A DNA stretch of 64,000 nucleotides from Lachnospiraceae bacterium (GTDB taxonomy: Bacteria; Bacillota; Clostridia; Lachnospirales; Lachnospiraceae), in contig JAGAQG010000063.1 in assembly GCA_017622875.1 (NCBI GenBank), forward strand, positions 46,300 through 110,299, given 5' to 3'. The notes under the pieces were generated by a model. That model searched no databases. It was not told where the DNA came from and worked only from the letters and a program-made list of their open reading frames with translations. A program made the translations under genes and the position numbers. Shown piece after piece: positions 9,725 through 18,446 of this stretch (the first letter of the stretch is position 1; each line of letters starts with the position of its first letter).

Positions 9725-10372
9725 ATGTTAAGACACGCATTTGCAATGGAAGTAAAAGAAGGACAGACTGCAGCGTTTAGAAGCGGACTTGGAAAAATCT
9801 GGAGAGAATTAACAGCCTTTTTAGATGAAAAGAAAATGGTAAATTTCAGCATGTGGAATGTAGAGAGAATGGTGTTCGGATATTATGAAACAGAAGATGA
9901 CTTTGCATTTTCAGAGGCAGATAGAGAAAAGGTAAAATCATGGGAAGCGCAGTATGGAGATTTCTATACATGGATTTCTGTACCGTTTGAAGAAATGCGC
10001 CTGATGTATCATGATTTTGGGATTGTGAGAGAAAGTAAAGAACTGATCAGACACCGTGTATTTATTACCAAATTGGTACCGGGTTCTGAGGAGGAATATA
10101 AAGCACGCCATGATGCGTTGGTAGAAGCAAGAGGAGATAAGGTCACAGAAGGACCTGACAGTAACTTCTCCATCTGGAATGCAGGCGGATATATTTTTGG
10201 ATATAACGAAATTGACACTACAATGGAACGCGACCGTACAGAAGAAGACCGACAGGGGGACATTGCGTGGGAAACAAGGATGTTGGAGATCATGAGCTGG
10301 CTGACAGATGATGTGGATTGGATCACAGGTCTGTGCCATGAAAACATCCGCAGAATCTGCTGGCACAACTAA
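9725..10372 (+). CDS. Tandem RhaM-like (dimeric alpha/beta barrel) protein
   Basis: A 215-residue protein that reads as two copies of the roughly 100-residue RhaM / L-rhamnose mutarotase fold: LRHAFAMEVKEGQ...FSMWNVERMVFGYYE in the first half and IRHRVFITKLVPGSEEEYKARHDAL...FSIWNAGGYIFGYNE in the second. The second half keeps an YKARHDAL segment resembling the YERRHNLLW of true RhaM, but the Trp-Trp pair expected near the end of the domain is absent from both halves. It lies between the importer and rhaM. Function is not known to me; an epimerase/mutarotase of a related sugar acid or a regulatory pseudodimer are possible. Confidence 0.7.
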   Translation: MLRHAFAMEVKEGQTAAFRSGLGKIWRELTAFLDEKKMVNFSMWNVERMVFGYYETEDDFAFSEADREKVKSWEAQYGDFYTWISVPFEEMRLMYHDFGIVRESKELIRHRVFITKLVPGSEEEYKARHDALVEARGDKVTEGPDSNFSIWNAGGYIFGYNEIDTTMERDRTEEDRQGDIAWETRMLEIMSWLTDDVDWITGLCHENIRRICWHN

Positions 10373-10470
10373 TAGCAAAATTCCGCAATTTTTCCACAAA
10401 TATGTTTAATGTAAATCTTTTTCGAAAGGTGTATAATAAATTTATCAAATACGCATCGGAGGTATTTTAA

Positions 10471-10782
10471 ATGATCAAAGGGTTTAAAATGAAACTTTAT
10501 GAAGGACAGGAAGCAGAATACGAAAGAAGACACAATCTGCTCTGGCCTGAAATGAAAAACATGATTCATGAATACGGCGGAAAGAACTACACTATTTTTC
10601 TTGATAAAGAAACATTGACTTTGTTCGGCTATATTGAGATTGAAGATCCTGAAAAATGGGCACAGAGTGCAGATACAGCAATCAATCGTAAATGGTGGGA
10701 TTACATGGCAGACATCATGGAAACAAATCCAGACAACAGCCCGGTATGCATTGACTTACAGAATGTATTCCATTTAGATTAA
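10471..10782 (+). CDS. rhaM: L-rhamnose mutarotase
   Basis: Interconverts alpha- and beta-L-rhamnopyranose, supplying the anomer used by RhaA. The 103-residue product matches the RhaM family in length and has the catalytic block YERRHNLLWPEM (Tyr18, His22 by E. coli numbering), NYTIFLDKE, the RKWWDYM Trp pair and the ETNPDNSPV tail. A ribosome site GGAGG precedes the ATG and a TATAAT box lies at 10432-10437, so it may have its own promoter despite following the tandem RhaM-like gene. Confidence 0.93.
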   Translation: MIKGFKMKLYEGQEAEYERRHNLLWPEMKNMIHEYGGKNYTIFLDKETLTLFGYIEIEDPEKWAQSADTAINRKWWDYMADIMETNPDNSPVCIDLQNVFHLD

Positions 10783-10798
10783 TTTGTAGGAAAAGTAT

Positions 10799-10834
10799 AA
10801 AAGAGTGGAAAAGCGTCAGCTTTTCCACTCTTTT
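10799..10834. terminator. Bidirectional terminator, rhaM / AraC gene
   Basis: A perfect 16-bp stem (AAAAGAGTGGAAAAGC / GCTTTTCCACTCTTTT) with loop GTCA separates convergent genes; the T-rich 3' arm works in both directions. It overlaps the last codons of the AraC gene. Confidence 0.9.
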
Positions 10835-11685
10835 CTGTATACATAAGGCGTACAGCCTTCTCTTGCTTTAAACAAATTAATAAAATGACTGGTATGATAG
10901 ATGCCGCATTGCTCGGAAATTTCCTGCACGGTCTTTTCAGTATATTTTAAAAGATCCTTTGCATGGGATAACCGTGCAGTGATGATGTATTCCTTCAAAG
11001 TCAGTCCAGTGTATTTTTTGAATTCATGACTTAAATGAAATTTGTTAATATTCTGATATTCCGCGAGAAAATCAAGGGTCAGATCTTCTGAAAAATGCAG
11101 ATCGATGTATTTCATAACTGCTTTAATATATCCCGGAAGCAGCAGACTTGGCAGATTTCCGGTGGTGTTTTGGACGATCAGCTCCGTCAAAAGTGTATGG
11201 ATGCATTGCGAAGTCACAATGTCGGTGGTCGCACTTTTGTTTTGGTGGATATCAATTAATTGATAAAGGGTATCTTCAAAAAGCTGTGGCTGATTGATCT
11301 GGATAATCTTAAATCCATTTCTGGAAAATTCTTCAAAGTATCCCAAAGCATTTCCACCGTTAAAATGAAGCCATAAAAATTCCCAGGTGGAATCACCGGT
11401 AACCTCATAGTGATGATATTCCATACAATTAATGAAAAAACATTGCCCTTTTTTGACAGTATAAGATTGATCTTTGTAGGTGAGCTGGCCTTCGCCGGAT
11501 AGGGTGAAGACGATTAGAAAGGAATTTAAGTTTTCTCTCTCTGTAAAATAGGGCGGTCTGGTCTTAAAATATCCGACCTCCTGCAAATAGAAATAAATGG
11601 ACTTGGCGGTCTTTCCAGGGGTGTTGATAAATCGGATGGAATCCTCTGACCAGCTGCTGGAATAACGCTCTAAATATTTGTTCAT
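10816..11685 (-). CDS. AraC-family transcriptional regulator with cupin sensor
   Basis: A 289-residue regulator. Residues about 40-150 look like the AraC-type cupin arm (GEGQLTYKDQSYTVKKGQ and an INCMEYHHY segment), which binds a sugar in this family. The last hundred residues carry the paired HTH (FLAEYQNINKFHLSHEFKKYTG, then VQEISEQCGIYHTSHFINLFK). It is divergent from the fucose/arabinose-isomerase-like gene with 146 bases between starts, and is next to rhaM, so it probably controls one or both. The inducer cannot be read from sequence. Confidence 0.9.
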   Translation of the reverse strand: MNKYLERYSSSWSEDSIRFINTPGKTAKSIYFYLQEVGYFKTRPPYFTERENLNSFLIVFTLSGEGQLTYKDQSYTVKKGQCFFINCMEYHHYEVTGDSTWEFLWLHFNGGNALGYFEEFSRNGFKIIQINQPQLFEDTLYQLIDIHQNKSATTDIVTSQCIHTLLTELIVQNTTGNLPSLLLPGYIKAVMKYIDLHFSEDLTLDFLAEYQNINKFHLSHEFKKYTGLTLKEYIITARLSHAKDLLKYTEKTVQEISEQCGIYHTSHFINLFKAREGCTPYVYRKEWKS

Positions 11686-11831
11686 AACATCACCGCAAAA
11701 AACTGTTATTTATACTCAAGTTGCTTTGATGAAATTATATTGAAACTGGATTATAATGTCAATAAGAACAGTGGTTGTGGAAAGCATAAAACTGTGAAAA
11801 TGCTCGGAAACATTAAAAGGGGGAAAACACC

Positions 11832-13334
11832 ATGGAAAAATTGAAAGCAGTAAAAAAAGCACGTATTGGTATTTACACAATGGGGTTAAAGGCATACTGG
11901 AATCAGTTTGCAGGTCTTCATGACAGAATGATTGAATACGGCAAGTTTATTGAGAAAAAGGTTGCAGCAATGGAAGTAGAAGTATATAATTACGGCCTTG
12001 TTGACTGTGAAGAAGAAGGCAGAAAATGTGGAGAATATTTTAACAGAAATAATGTTGATTTAATTCTTGCACATTCCGGTACTTATGTAACAAGTGCATC
12101 TGTTCTGCCAATCCACCAGATCTGCAAAGCTCCTGCAGTTGTACTGAACTTACAGCCGACCGCAAAAATCAATTATTTAAAGACTTCTACAGGTGAATGG
12201 CTGGCACATTGCGGAGCATGTCCGGTTCCTGAACTTGCAAATGCATTCAACAGAGCAGGCATCAAATATCGTCAGGTCAATGGCCTTTTAGGTTTAGACT
12301 ATACACCGGAAATTTCCGTAACAGATGAAAATACAGCAGAAAGACCGGAAGCAATCAAAGCATGGCAGAAGATTGGTGAATGGGTAGACGCTGCAAAAGT
12401 AAAAGCGGCATTACAGCATTGCCGTTTTGGTTTCCTTGGAAACAACTACAATGGTATGCTTGACTTATATTCTGATTTTACAATGTTCTCTGCACAGACA
12501 GGCGCACATGTGGAAATCCTTGAAATGTGCGATTTGAACCGCATGCTGGAAACAGTTACTGATGAAGAAGTAGAAGAAAAGAAAAAGGAAATCGAAGAAT
12601 TCTTTATCATCAGTGATGACGTTTCTGCTGACCCATTGGCAAAGAAACCAACACCGGAACAGTTAGAATGGTCTGCAAGAGTTGCAGTAGCACAGGAAAA
12701 ACTTGTAAAAGAATTTAACTTAGATGGTCTGGCATATTACTATCACGGTGCACCAGGCGGAGATTACGAAGCAATTCAGTCAGGATTTATCGTAGGACAT
12801 TCTCTGTTAACAGCAAAAGGTATTCCATGCGCAGGTGAAGGAGACTTAAAGACTTGTGTGGCGATGAAGATTTGTGATATCCTTGGCAAAGGCGGAAGCT
12901 TCTGTGAAATCGTAGTAACAGATTATGAAGAAGGCACCATGTTACTTGGACATGACGGTCCATTCCACCTGGCAATCGCAAATGGAAAACCGTTACTCCG
13001 TGGTCTTGGCGTATATCATGGAAAACAGGGTACTGGTGTATCTGTAGAAGCAAAAGTACGTGCCGGAGATATTACAACACTCTGCTGTACACAGACAGTT
13101 GATGGAAAAATGAAATTCATCATCACAGAAGCAGAATCTACCAATGCTCAGATCATGACTATCGGAAATACACAGACTCATGTAAAATTCAAAAAAGATC
13201 CGGATTCTTACATGGATGAATGGTTTGCTGAATTCCCAACTCATCATTTCGCAATGAGCGTTGGACATAATGCATCTTTATTTGAAAAAGTAGCAGATGT
13301 TTTAGGTATTCCATCCGTAACATTGGATAAATAA
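11832..13334 (+). CDS. L-fucose/L-arabinose isomerase-family protein
   Basis: A 500-residue cytoplasmic enzyme of the fucose/arabinose isomerase fold: N-terminal Rossmann-like domain (IGIYTMGLKAYW, LILAHSGTYVTS), middle domain (FGFLGNNYNGMLDLYSDFT, typical of AraA-like proteins) and a C-terminal barrel with CAGEGDLKT and MLLGHDGPFHLA, where Glu and His metal ligands lie. The length is that of AraA and shorter than FucI (about 590). It probably isomerises an aldose in the same deoxy-sugar pathway; fucose, arabinose or another sugar cannot be told apart here. A TATAAT box at 11752-11757 lies upstream. Confidence 0.85.
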   Translation: MEKLKAVKKARIGIYTMGLKAYWNQFAGLHDRMIEYGKFIEKKVAAMEVEVYNYGLVDCEEEGRKCGEYFNRNNVDLILAHSGTYVTSASVLPIHQICKAPAVVLNLQPTAKINYLKTSTGEWLAHCGACPVPELANAFNRAGIKYRQVNGLLGLDYTPEISVTDENTAERPEAIKAWQKIGEWVDAAKVKAALQHCRFGFLGNNYNGMLDLYSDFTMFSAQTGAHVEILEMCDLNRMLETVTDEEVEEKKKEIEEFFIISDDVSADPLAKKPTPEQLEWSARVAVAQEKLVKEFNLDGLAYYYHGAPGGDYEAIQSGFIVGHSLLTAKGIPCAGEGDLKTCVAMKICDILGKGGSFCEIVVTDYEEGTMLLGHDGPFHLAIANGKPLLRGLGVYHGKQGTGVSVEAKVRAGDITTLCCTQTVDGKMKFIITEAESTNAQIMTIGNTQTHVKFKKDPDSYMDEWFAEFPTHHFAMSVGHNASLFEKVADVLGIPSVTLDK

Positions 13335-13353
13335 TATTTAAATTAATTTTTTG

Positions 13354-13385
13354 AAAAGCTCTGAGGAAACTCGGAGCTTTTTTCT
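13354..13385 (+). terminator. Terminator after the isomerase-family gene
   Basis: AAAAGCTCTGAG and CTCGGAGCTTTTTT form a 10-12 bp stem with a GAAA tetraloop and a T6 tail. Confidence 0.9.
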
Positions 13386-13446
13386 AGTATGAAAAAATGA
13401 AGTGTCACACATACTAATGCTGTAATCTAAAACCAGGAGGTATGAA

Positions 13447-13632
13447 ATGGCACAGTTATCCGAAAAAGAATTAGGAACGATCAATGATCTGCTTGCAGAA
13501 GAAGAGCTTTTGGTGAAAAAATTCCAGATGCTGGCAAAACAGGCGGAAGATACAGAGGTAAAACAGAAGTTTGAAAGTATTTCCACTCAGCATCAGGGAC
13601 ATTTTAACGCATTGTATGCGCACTTAAAGTAG
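13447..13632 (+). CDS. Small CotF-like spore coat-associated protein
   Basis: A 61-residue, mostly helical protein (LSEKELGTINDLLAEEELL...KFESISTQHQGHFNALYAHL) of the type annotated as small spore coat protein or ferritin-like helical bundle in Lachnospiraceae. A near-ideal AGGAGG ribosome site precedes the ATG. The gene is 10 bases upstream of a CotF-domain gene, and such pairs are usual. Coat location is by family; sporulation-specific promoters were not identified. Confidence 0.75.
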   Translation: MAQLSEKELGTINDLLAEEELLVKKFQMLAKQAEDTEVKQKFESISTQHQGHFNALYAHLK

Positions 13633-13642
13633 GAGGTAGCTT

Positions 13643-13906
13643 ATGCAGCAGGTATATACAGACAAAGAAGTTTTAAATGATGGACTTTGCGCCCAGAAGG
13701 CATCTACAGGAAAATTTAATATGGCAGCCAATGAATGTGTACACAGTCAGGTCAGAGACACCATGTTAAATATTCTGGAACAGGAACACAGTATCCAGTA
13801 TGATGTATTCAATATGATGCACAAGAGAGGCTTCTATGAAACTCCGGCAGCAGAAGATAAGAAAGTATCAGATGCAAAGATGAAATACGCACAGAGCGTG
13901 AAATAA
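13643..13906 (+). CDS. CotF-family spore coat protein
   Basis: An 87-residue protein with the CotF-type helical pattern: KEVLNDGLCAQKASTGKFN, ANECVHSQVRDTMLNILEQEHSIQYDVFNMMHKRG, and a tail rich in Ala/Lys ending AKMKYAQSVK. CotF-type proteins are laid down in the spore coat. Forms an operon with the preceding small gene (ribosome site AGGAGG in the 10-base gap). Confidence 0.85.
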   Translation: MQQVYTDKEVLNDGLCAQKASTGKFNMAANECVHSQVRDTMLNILEQEHSIQYDVFNMMHKRGFYETPAAEDKKVSDAKMKYAQSVK

Positions 13907-13944
13907 GTATTTGCATTAAGAAATGCTATCGTAGTATAAGCAAA

Positions 13945-13972
13945 CAAAAAACTCCCAATGCGGGAGTTTTTT
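13945..13972. terminator. Bidirectional terminator, coat operon / DUF362 gene
   Basis: AAAAAACTCCC and CGGGAGTTTTTT pair around AATG with A and T runs on both sides; the flanking genes converge. Confidence 0.88.
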
Positions 13973-13984
13973 GCGTTATAAAAA

Positions 13985-15109
13985 TTATTTAATCTCGATT
14001 AATTCATATTCCTGAACTCCGAGTCCGAGCTTTTCGGCATGTTCTACACAAACTCTCCAGTCAGTATTTGGATGAGAGAAGTGGAAGTGGTCGCGGCATT
14101 CATGCTGGTGTCCTTCGTGATCATGGTCAGTTAAGACACTTCCCTGAATGATCGGCATTGCATTGACTGCGTCTGCGCAGGCAACATCCAATGCAACCGG
14201 GTCAAAGGAAGCGAACATTCCTACATCTGGAACGATTGGCAGGTCATTTTCTGCATGGCAGTCACAGTTAGGAGATACATCCATAACGAGACTGATATGG
14301 AAGCAAGGACGTCCGTCTACCACTGCTTTTGTGTATTCCGCAATCTTTTTATTCAGGATATCACAGGATTCATCTTCTGCAGGTTTAACGGCGTCTTTTG
14401 GACAGACACCGATACAGCGTCCGCAGCCGACACATTTGTTCTGGTCAATGGATGCCTTTTTGTTTGTGATGGAAGGTGCATCATGAGCACAGATCTTTAC
14501 ACAGGCACCACAGCCGATGCATTTAGATTCTTTAATATATGGCTTTCCGGCAGAGTGCATTTCCATTTTACCTGCACGGGAACCGCAGCCCATACCGATG
14601 TTCTTTAAAGTTCCGCCAAAACCAGTCATTTCATGGCCTTTGAAGTGGGTCAGAGAGATGAAAACATCAGCGTCCATAATGGCACGACCGATTTTTGCCT
14701 CTTTTACATGTTCGCCGCCCTCCACTGGAATACAGATATCGTCAGTTCCTTTTAGCCCGTCACCAATCAGGATATGGCAGCCTGTGGCAAATGGATTAAA
14801 TCCATTTTCATAAGCGCTCTGAATGTGGTCAAGCGCATTTTTACGTCCGCCTACATATAATGTATTACAGTCTGTTAAGTATGGCTTTCCGCCAAGACTT
14901 TTGATTACGTCAACAACTGTTTTTGCGTAGTTTGGACGAAGATATGCCAGATTTCCCGGTTCGCCGAAGTGAATTTTGATTGCTGTATATTTTCCGTCAA
15001 AATCAATATCGCCGATGCCTGCTTTACGAATCAGACGCTCCAGCTTCTGCTGAAGATTATCATTGTTTTTGGTTCTCAGATTGGTAAAATAAACTTTTGC
15101 CTTTTCCAT
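13985..15109 (-). CDS. DUF362 protein with two 4Fe-4S ferredoxin motifs
   Basis: A 374-residue iron-sulfur protein. Residues 1-185 are the DUF362 domain (IKIHFGEPGN, DCNTLYVGGRKNA, LTHFKGHEMTGFGGTLKN). Two ferredoxin motifs follow at about 195-235: CIGCGACVKIC and CVGCGRCIGVCPK. The C-terminal part has a His-rich stretch (DHDHEGHQHECRDHFHF) near residue 335 that may bind metal. Electron transfer in anaerobic redox metabolism is expected, but the partner is unknown. It stands alone, transcribed towards the coat operon. Confidence 0.85.
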   Translation of the reverse strand: MEKAKVYFTNLRTKNNDNLQQKLERLIRKAGIGDIDFDGKYTAIKIHFGEPGNLAYLRPNYAKTVVDVIKSLGGKPYLTDCNTLYVGGRKNALDHIQSAYENGFNPFATGCHILIGDGLKGTDDICIPVEGGEHVKEAKIGRAIMDADVFISLTHFKGHEMTGFGGTLKNIGMGCGSRAGKMEMHSAGKPYIKESKCIGCGACVKICAHDAPSITNKKASIDQNKCVGCGRCIGVCPKDAVKPAEDESCDILNKKIAEYTKAVVDGRPCFHISLVMDVSPNCDCHAENDLPIVPDVGMFASFDPVALDVACADAVNAMPIIQGSVLTDHDHEGHQHECRDHFHFSHPNTDWRVCVEHAEKLGLGVQEYELIEIK

Positions 15110-15269
15110 AGAAGTCCTCCGAAGATAAATAGTAGTTGTGCATCCATAAGCACAAATAATTAATATTATTATAAAATTTTCCAGAAAAAAAGTCTATGAA
15201 AAAATAAAAAAGGGGGTTGACTTTAATACGACAAAGTGGTAATTTGATAACAACATAAACATAGTAAGT

Positions 15270-15545
15270 ACAAACCGTTGAGAAAGAGTAGTAGGTTTGA
15301 TACGCAAGATCACAGAGAGCTGCAGGTGGTGGGATTGCAGTATGGAGCGTCAGATTGAATGGACTTTCGAGGGCAGGTCCGAAAGGGAAACTTAGTAGGG
15401 ACTGTCGGGAACCCGACCCGTTATCCATAGGGAGCGTATGATGGTACGTGCATAAAGTGGTCGTTCGACAAATTGAGTGGTACCGCGATTATAATTTTAC
15501 TTATAACCGTCTCAAGCAAAGATGCTTGTGGCGGATTTTTTATTT
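15270..15545 (+). promoter_or_regulatory. T-box riboswitch, tryptophan specifier (TGG)
   Basis: The 520-base gap before the TrpX-like gene holds a T-box leader. The conserved 3' T-box sequence (GAGTGGTACCGCG) is at 15475-15487. Stem I features include AGAGAGCTG and GGTGG-type loop sequence at 15314-15331, and the specifier context GAA-TGG-ACTTTCGAG, where TGG (15360-15362) occupies the codon position that pairs with the tRNA anticodon. A terminator hairpin (15507-15545; CCGTCTCAAGCA / TGCTTGTGGCGG, then T6) competes with the antiterminator. Uncharged tRNA-Trp should therefore turn on the downstream transporter. A TTGACT at 15217-15222 may be the -35 box; the -10 is not clear. Confidence 0.9.
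15507..15545 (+). terminator. Regulated terminator of the T-box leader
   Basis: A 12-bp stem (CCGTCTCAAGCA / TGCTTGTGGCGG, with one mismatch-type G-T position) and T6 tail directly after the T-box sequence. It ends transcription when charged tRNA-Trp is abundant. Confidence 0.88.
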
Positions 15546-15629
15546 TCAGGAAATTTTTTGGAAATAAAAGATGGTTTTGTTCTTATGCTGGTTATGTAAC
15601 AAATTAATCAGAAAAGTGAGGAAAAAAGT

Positions 15630-16679
15630 ATGAAGAAAAGAATGTTAGCAACTGTATTGGCACTGGTAATGACAATGGCGATGATGACCGGATGTGGTGG
15701 AAGCAAAGAAACATCAAACGCGTCAGCAGGAACTACAGAAACAGCTGAAAACACAGAAGAAGCACAGTACACCATCGGTATCAGCCAGTTCGCAGAACAC
15801 GGTTCCTTAGACAATTGCCGTGAAGGATTTTTAGCAGGACTTGCAGAAGAAGGTATCGTGGAAGGTGAAAACCTGACCGTATATTTTGAAAATGCACAGA
15901 CAGATACAGGAATTGCAGGACAGATTTCAGATAATTTTGTTTCTAAAAATGTGGATCTTATCTGTGCAATCGCAACACCAAGTGCATGCAGTGCCTACGC
16001 ATCCTGCATGAATACAGAGATTCCGGTTGTTTATACAGCAGTTTCAGACCCGGTAGGAGCAGAATTAGCAAATGAAGATGGTTCAAGCGTTGGAAATGTA
16101 ACAGGTACTTCTGACAAACTTCCTGTAGAACAGCAGCTTGAAATGATTCGTACCATTTTACCGGAAAGCAAATCCATCGGTATTATTTATACAACAAGTG
16201 AAGCAAACTCCGTATCAACCATCGCTGAATATGAAGCAGCAGTTGCAGAATACGGATTTACCTTAGAGACAGTAGGAATTACAGATTCCAGTGAACTTCC
16301 AACAGCAGTGGATTCTATCATCGCAAAAGGTGTAGACTGTATCAACAATTTAACTGATAACACAGTGGTTCAGGGTCTTGCGACAGTGCTTGCAAAAGCA
16401 GAAGATGCAAACATCCCGGTATTCGGAAGTGAAGTTGAACAGGTCGCAAATGGATGCCTTGCATCTGTAGGAATTGAATATACAGACCTTGGTATCCAGA
16501 CTGGTAAAATGGCAGCGAAAATCTTAAAAGGTGAAGCGACAGCAGAAGAAATGCAGTTTGAACTGATCTCAGAATGTGGTTTATACGTAAACAATGCAGT
16601 AGCAGCAAATCTTGGAATCACATTAGATGAAGCATATTTAGAAACAGCAGTCGAAACATTTGACAGTATCGCAGAATAG
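15630..16679 (+). CDS. trpX: TrpX-like ABC transporter substrate-binding lipoprotein
   Basis: Lipoprotein of 349 residues with signal peptide and lipobox ending at Cys22 (MMTGC), a Ser/Thr/Glu-rich linker, then the ABC_sub_bind fold (IGISQFAEHGSLDNCREGFLAGL, TPSACSAYAS, VYTAVSDPVGA). This PF04392-type binding protein with its permease and ATPase is the predicted tryptophan importer TrpXYZ in Firmicutes. The Trp T-box directly upstream is independent support for tryptophan as the ligand. Ribosome site GTGAGGAAAAAAGT precedes the ATG. Confidence 0.85.
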   Translation: MKKRMLATVLALVMTMAMMTGCGGSKETSNASAGTTETAENTEEAQYTIGISQFAEHGSLDNCREGFLAGLAEEGIVEGENLTVYFENAQTDTGIAGQISDNFVSKNVDLICAIATPSACSAYASCMNTEIPVVYTAVSDPVGAELANEDGSSVGNVTGTSDKLPVEQQLEMIRTILPESKSIGIIYTTSEANSVSTIAEYEAAVAEYGFTLETVGITDSSELPTAVDSIIAKGVDCINNLTDNTVVQGLATVLAKAEDANIPVFGSEVEQVANGCLASVGIEYTDLGIQTGKMAAKILKGEATAEEMQFELISECGLYVNNAVAANLGITLDEAYLETAVETFDSIAE

Positions 16680-16732
16680 AAGCAGTTGAGAGCTTCTCAT
16701 AGAATGTAACAGGAAATTTGGAGGAACTTCGT

Positions 16733-17617
16733 ATGGGTGTCATCATAGGCGTATTAGAACAGGGATTCATCTACGGAATCGTAGCTTTGGGAATCTATAT
16801 CACATATCAAATATTGGATTTTCCGGACCTTACGGTAGATGGAAGCTTTCCGTTAGGAGCAGCGGTATCCGCAATCTTGATCGTAAATGGAATGAACCCA
16901 TACCTGGCTCTTATGATTTCTTTTCTGGTGGGTGTGCTGGCAGGAATCTGTACGGGTATCATTCACGTAAAATTAAAGGTAAGAGATTTACTTTCCGGCA
17001 TTATCATGATGACAGGACTTTACAGCATCAATCTTCGAATCGCAGGAAAAGCAAATGTAACCATGTTCAAGCAGGAAACTGTATTTGAAAATGCAGCCTA
17101 TGGAGCATTGATACCGGAAGCATTAAGAAGTTATCAGACGGTAATTATGGCATTTGTTATTGCAGTGATCATGAAGCTGTTACTGGATGCCTATTTAAAA
17201 ACAAAATCCGGTTATCTATTAAGAGCAGCAGGAGATAACGCTACATTAGTAACGACTCTTGCGAAAGATCAGGGGATGGTGAAGATTGTAGGCCTTGCCA
17301 TTGCAAACGGTCTGGTCGCTTTGGGCGGCGGTGTTATGGCACAGCAGCAGAGATATTTTGACGTGTCCATGGGAACAGGAACTATGGTACTGGGGCTTGC
17401 AAGTGTCATCATTGGAACAAAGCTTTTAAAAAATGTTTCTTTTGTAAAACCGACAACAGCGGTACTGTTCGGTGCAGTGGCATATAAAGCATGCGTGGCA
17501 TGTGCGATTTCTTTAGGACTGGAAGCAAGAGATATGAAGCTCGTTATGGCAACATTATTCCTGGTAATTTTAGTAGTCACAGTAGACAGAAAGAAGAAGG
17601 TGAAAGGCAATGCTTGA
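16733..17617 (+). CDS. trpY: TrpY-like ABC transporter permease
   Basis: Permease of about 294 residues (BPD_transp_2-type) with some eight hydrophobic segments, GIYITYQILDFPDLTVDGSFPLGAAV near the start and an INLRIAGKANVTMF loop. I place the start at the ATG at 16733 because GGAGG at 16720-16724 is correctly spaced for it; an in-frame TTG at 16718 would overlap that site. The stop overlaps the ATPase gene by 8 bases, so translation is coupled. Confidence 0.87.
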   Translation: MGVIIGVLEQGFIYGIVALGIYITYQILDFPDLTVDGSFPLGAAVSAILIVNGMNPYLALMISFLVGVLAGICTGIIHVKLKVRDLLSGIIMMTGLYSINLRIAGKANVTMFKQETVFENAAYGALIPEALRSYQTVIMAFVIAVIMKLLLDAYLKTKSGYLLRAAGDNATLVTTLAKDQGMVKIVGLAIANGLVALGGGVMAQQQRYFDVSMGTGTMVLGLASVIIGTKLLKNVSFVKPTTAVLFGAVAYKACVACAISLGLEARDMKLVMATLFLVILVVTVDRKKKVKGNA

Positions 17618-18383
17618 ATTACAACACGTAGATAAATATTATAATCCGGGCACTGTCAATGAAATGTGCCTCTTCAAAGACTTTAATTTAAAAATCAATG
17701 ACGGAGAATTTGTATCTGTCGTAGGAAGCAATGGTTCGGGAAAAACTTCTATGTTAAATCTTGTTTGCGGAAGCATTCCGGTAGATGCTGGTAAAATTCT
17801 GGTAGGCGGTACGGATATTACAAAGAAAAAAGATTTCTTAAGATATCAGAACATTGGCCGCGTTTATCAGGACCCGGCCATGGGAACCTGTCCGAATATG
17901 ACGATCCTCGAAAATATGTCTTTGGCAGATAACAAAGGTAAAAAATTTGGATTAAAGCTTGGAACAAACAAAGCAAGAATTGAGTATTACAAAGAACAGT
18001 TAGCCAGACTGGATCTGGGACTGGAAGATAAGCTGGATATTAAGGTTGGAAGCCTTTCCGGCGGTCAGCGTCAGGCGATGGCACTTTTGATGGCAACCAT
18101 GACACCGATTGAGTTTTTGATCTTAGATGAACATACTGCCGCACTGGACCCGAAGACAGCGGACCTGATCATGGAACTGACAGATCAGATCGTGAAAGAA
18201 AAGCATTTGACGACGATCATGGTCACACATAATCTTCGTTATGCGGTAGAATACGGAAACAGACTTGTGATGATGCATGAAGGAAAGGCAATCCTTGATA
18301 AGGCAGGAGAAGAGAAGGCTTCTATGAAAGTAGAAGAAATTCTCGGATTATTTACAGAAATCAGTATTGAATGTGGAAATTAG
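17610..18383 (+). CDS. trpZ: TrpZ-like ABC transporter ATPase
   Basis: ATPase of 257 residues with Walker A GSNGSGKTS near residue 39, signature LSGGQRQAMAL, Walker B EFLILDEHTAALDPK and the switch His in MVTHNLRYA. The Walker B region reads DEHTAALD, where most importers have DEPTSALD; this His is common in the PF04392-partnered ATPases as far as I recall. Last gene of the T-box operon, ending at a strong terminator. Confidence 0.88.
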   Translation: MLELQHVDKYYNPGTVNEMCLFKDFNLKINDGEFVSVVGSNGSGKTSMLNLVCGSIPVDAGKILVGGTDITKKKDFLRYQNIGRVYQDPAMGTCPNMTILENMSLADNKGKKFGLKLGTNKARIEYYKEQLARLDLGLEDKLDIKVGSLSGGQRQAMALLMATMTPIEFLILDEHTAALDPKTADLIMELTDQIVKEKHLTTIMVTHNLRYAVEYGNRLVMMHEGKAILDKAGEEKASMKVEEILGLFTEISIECGN

Positions 18384-18395
18384 ATGTGCATAAAA

Positions 18396-18430
18396 AGGCG
18401 GCCGGAAAATCCGACCGCCTCAAAATTTTA
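18396..18430. terminator. Bidirectional terminator, trpZ / KDG kinase gene
   Basis: AGGCGGCCGG and CCGACCGCCT pair (one mismatch) around AAAAT with A5 before and AAAATTTT-type sequence after; flanking genes converge. Confidence 0.82.
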
Positions 18431-18446
18431 ATTTTTAGAGAGAATC

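Noticed and set aside
13985-15109. Several open frames on the plus strand opposite the DUF362 gene
   Set aside because: The ferredoxin and DUF362 motifs on the minus strand explain the region; the others have no family features.
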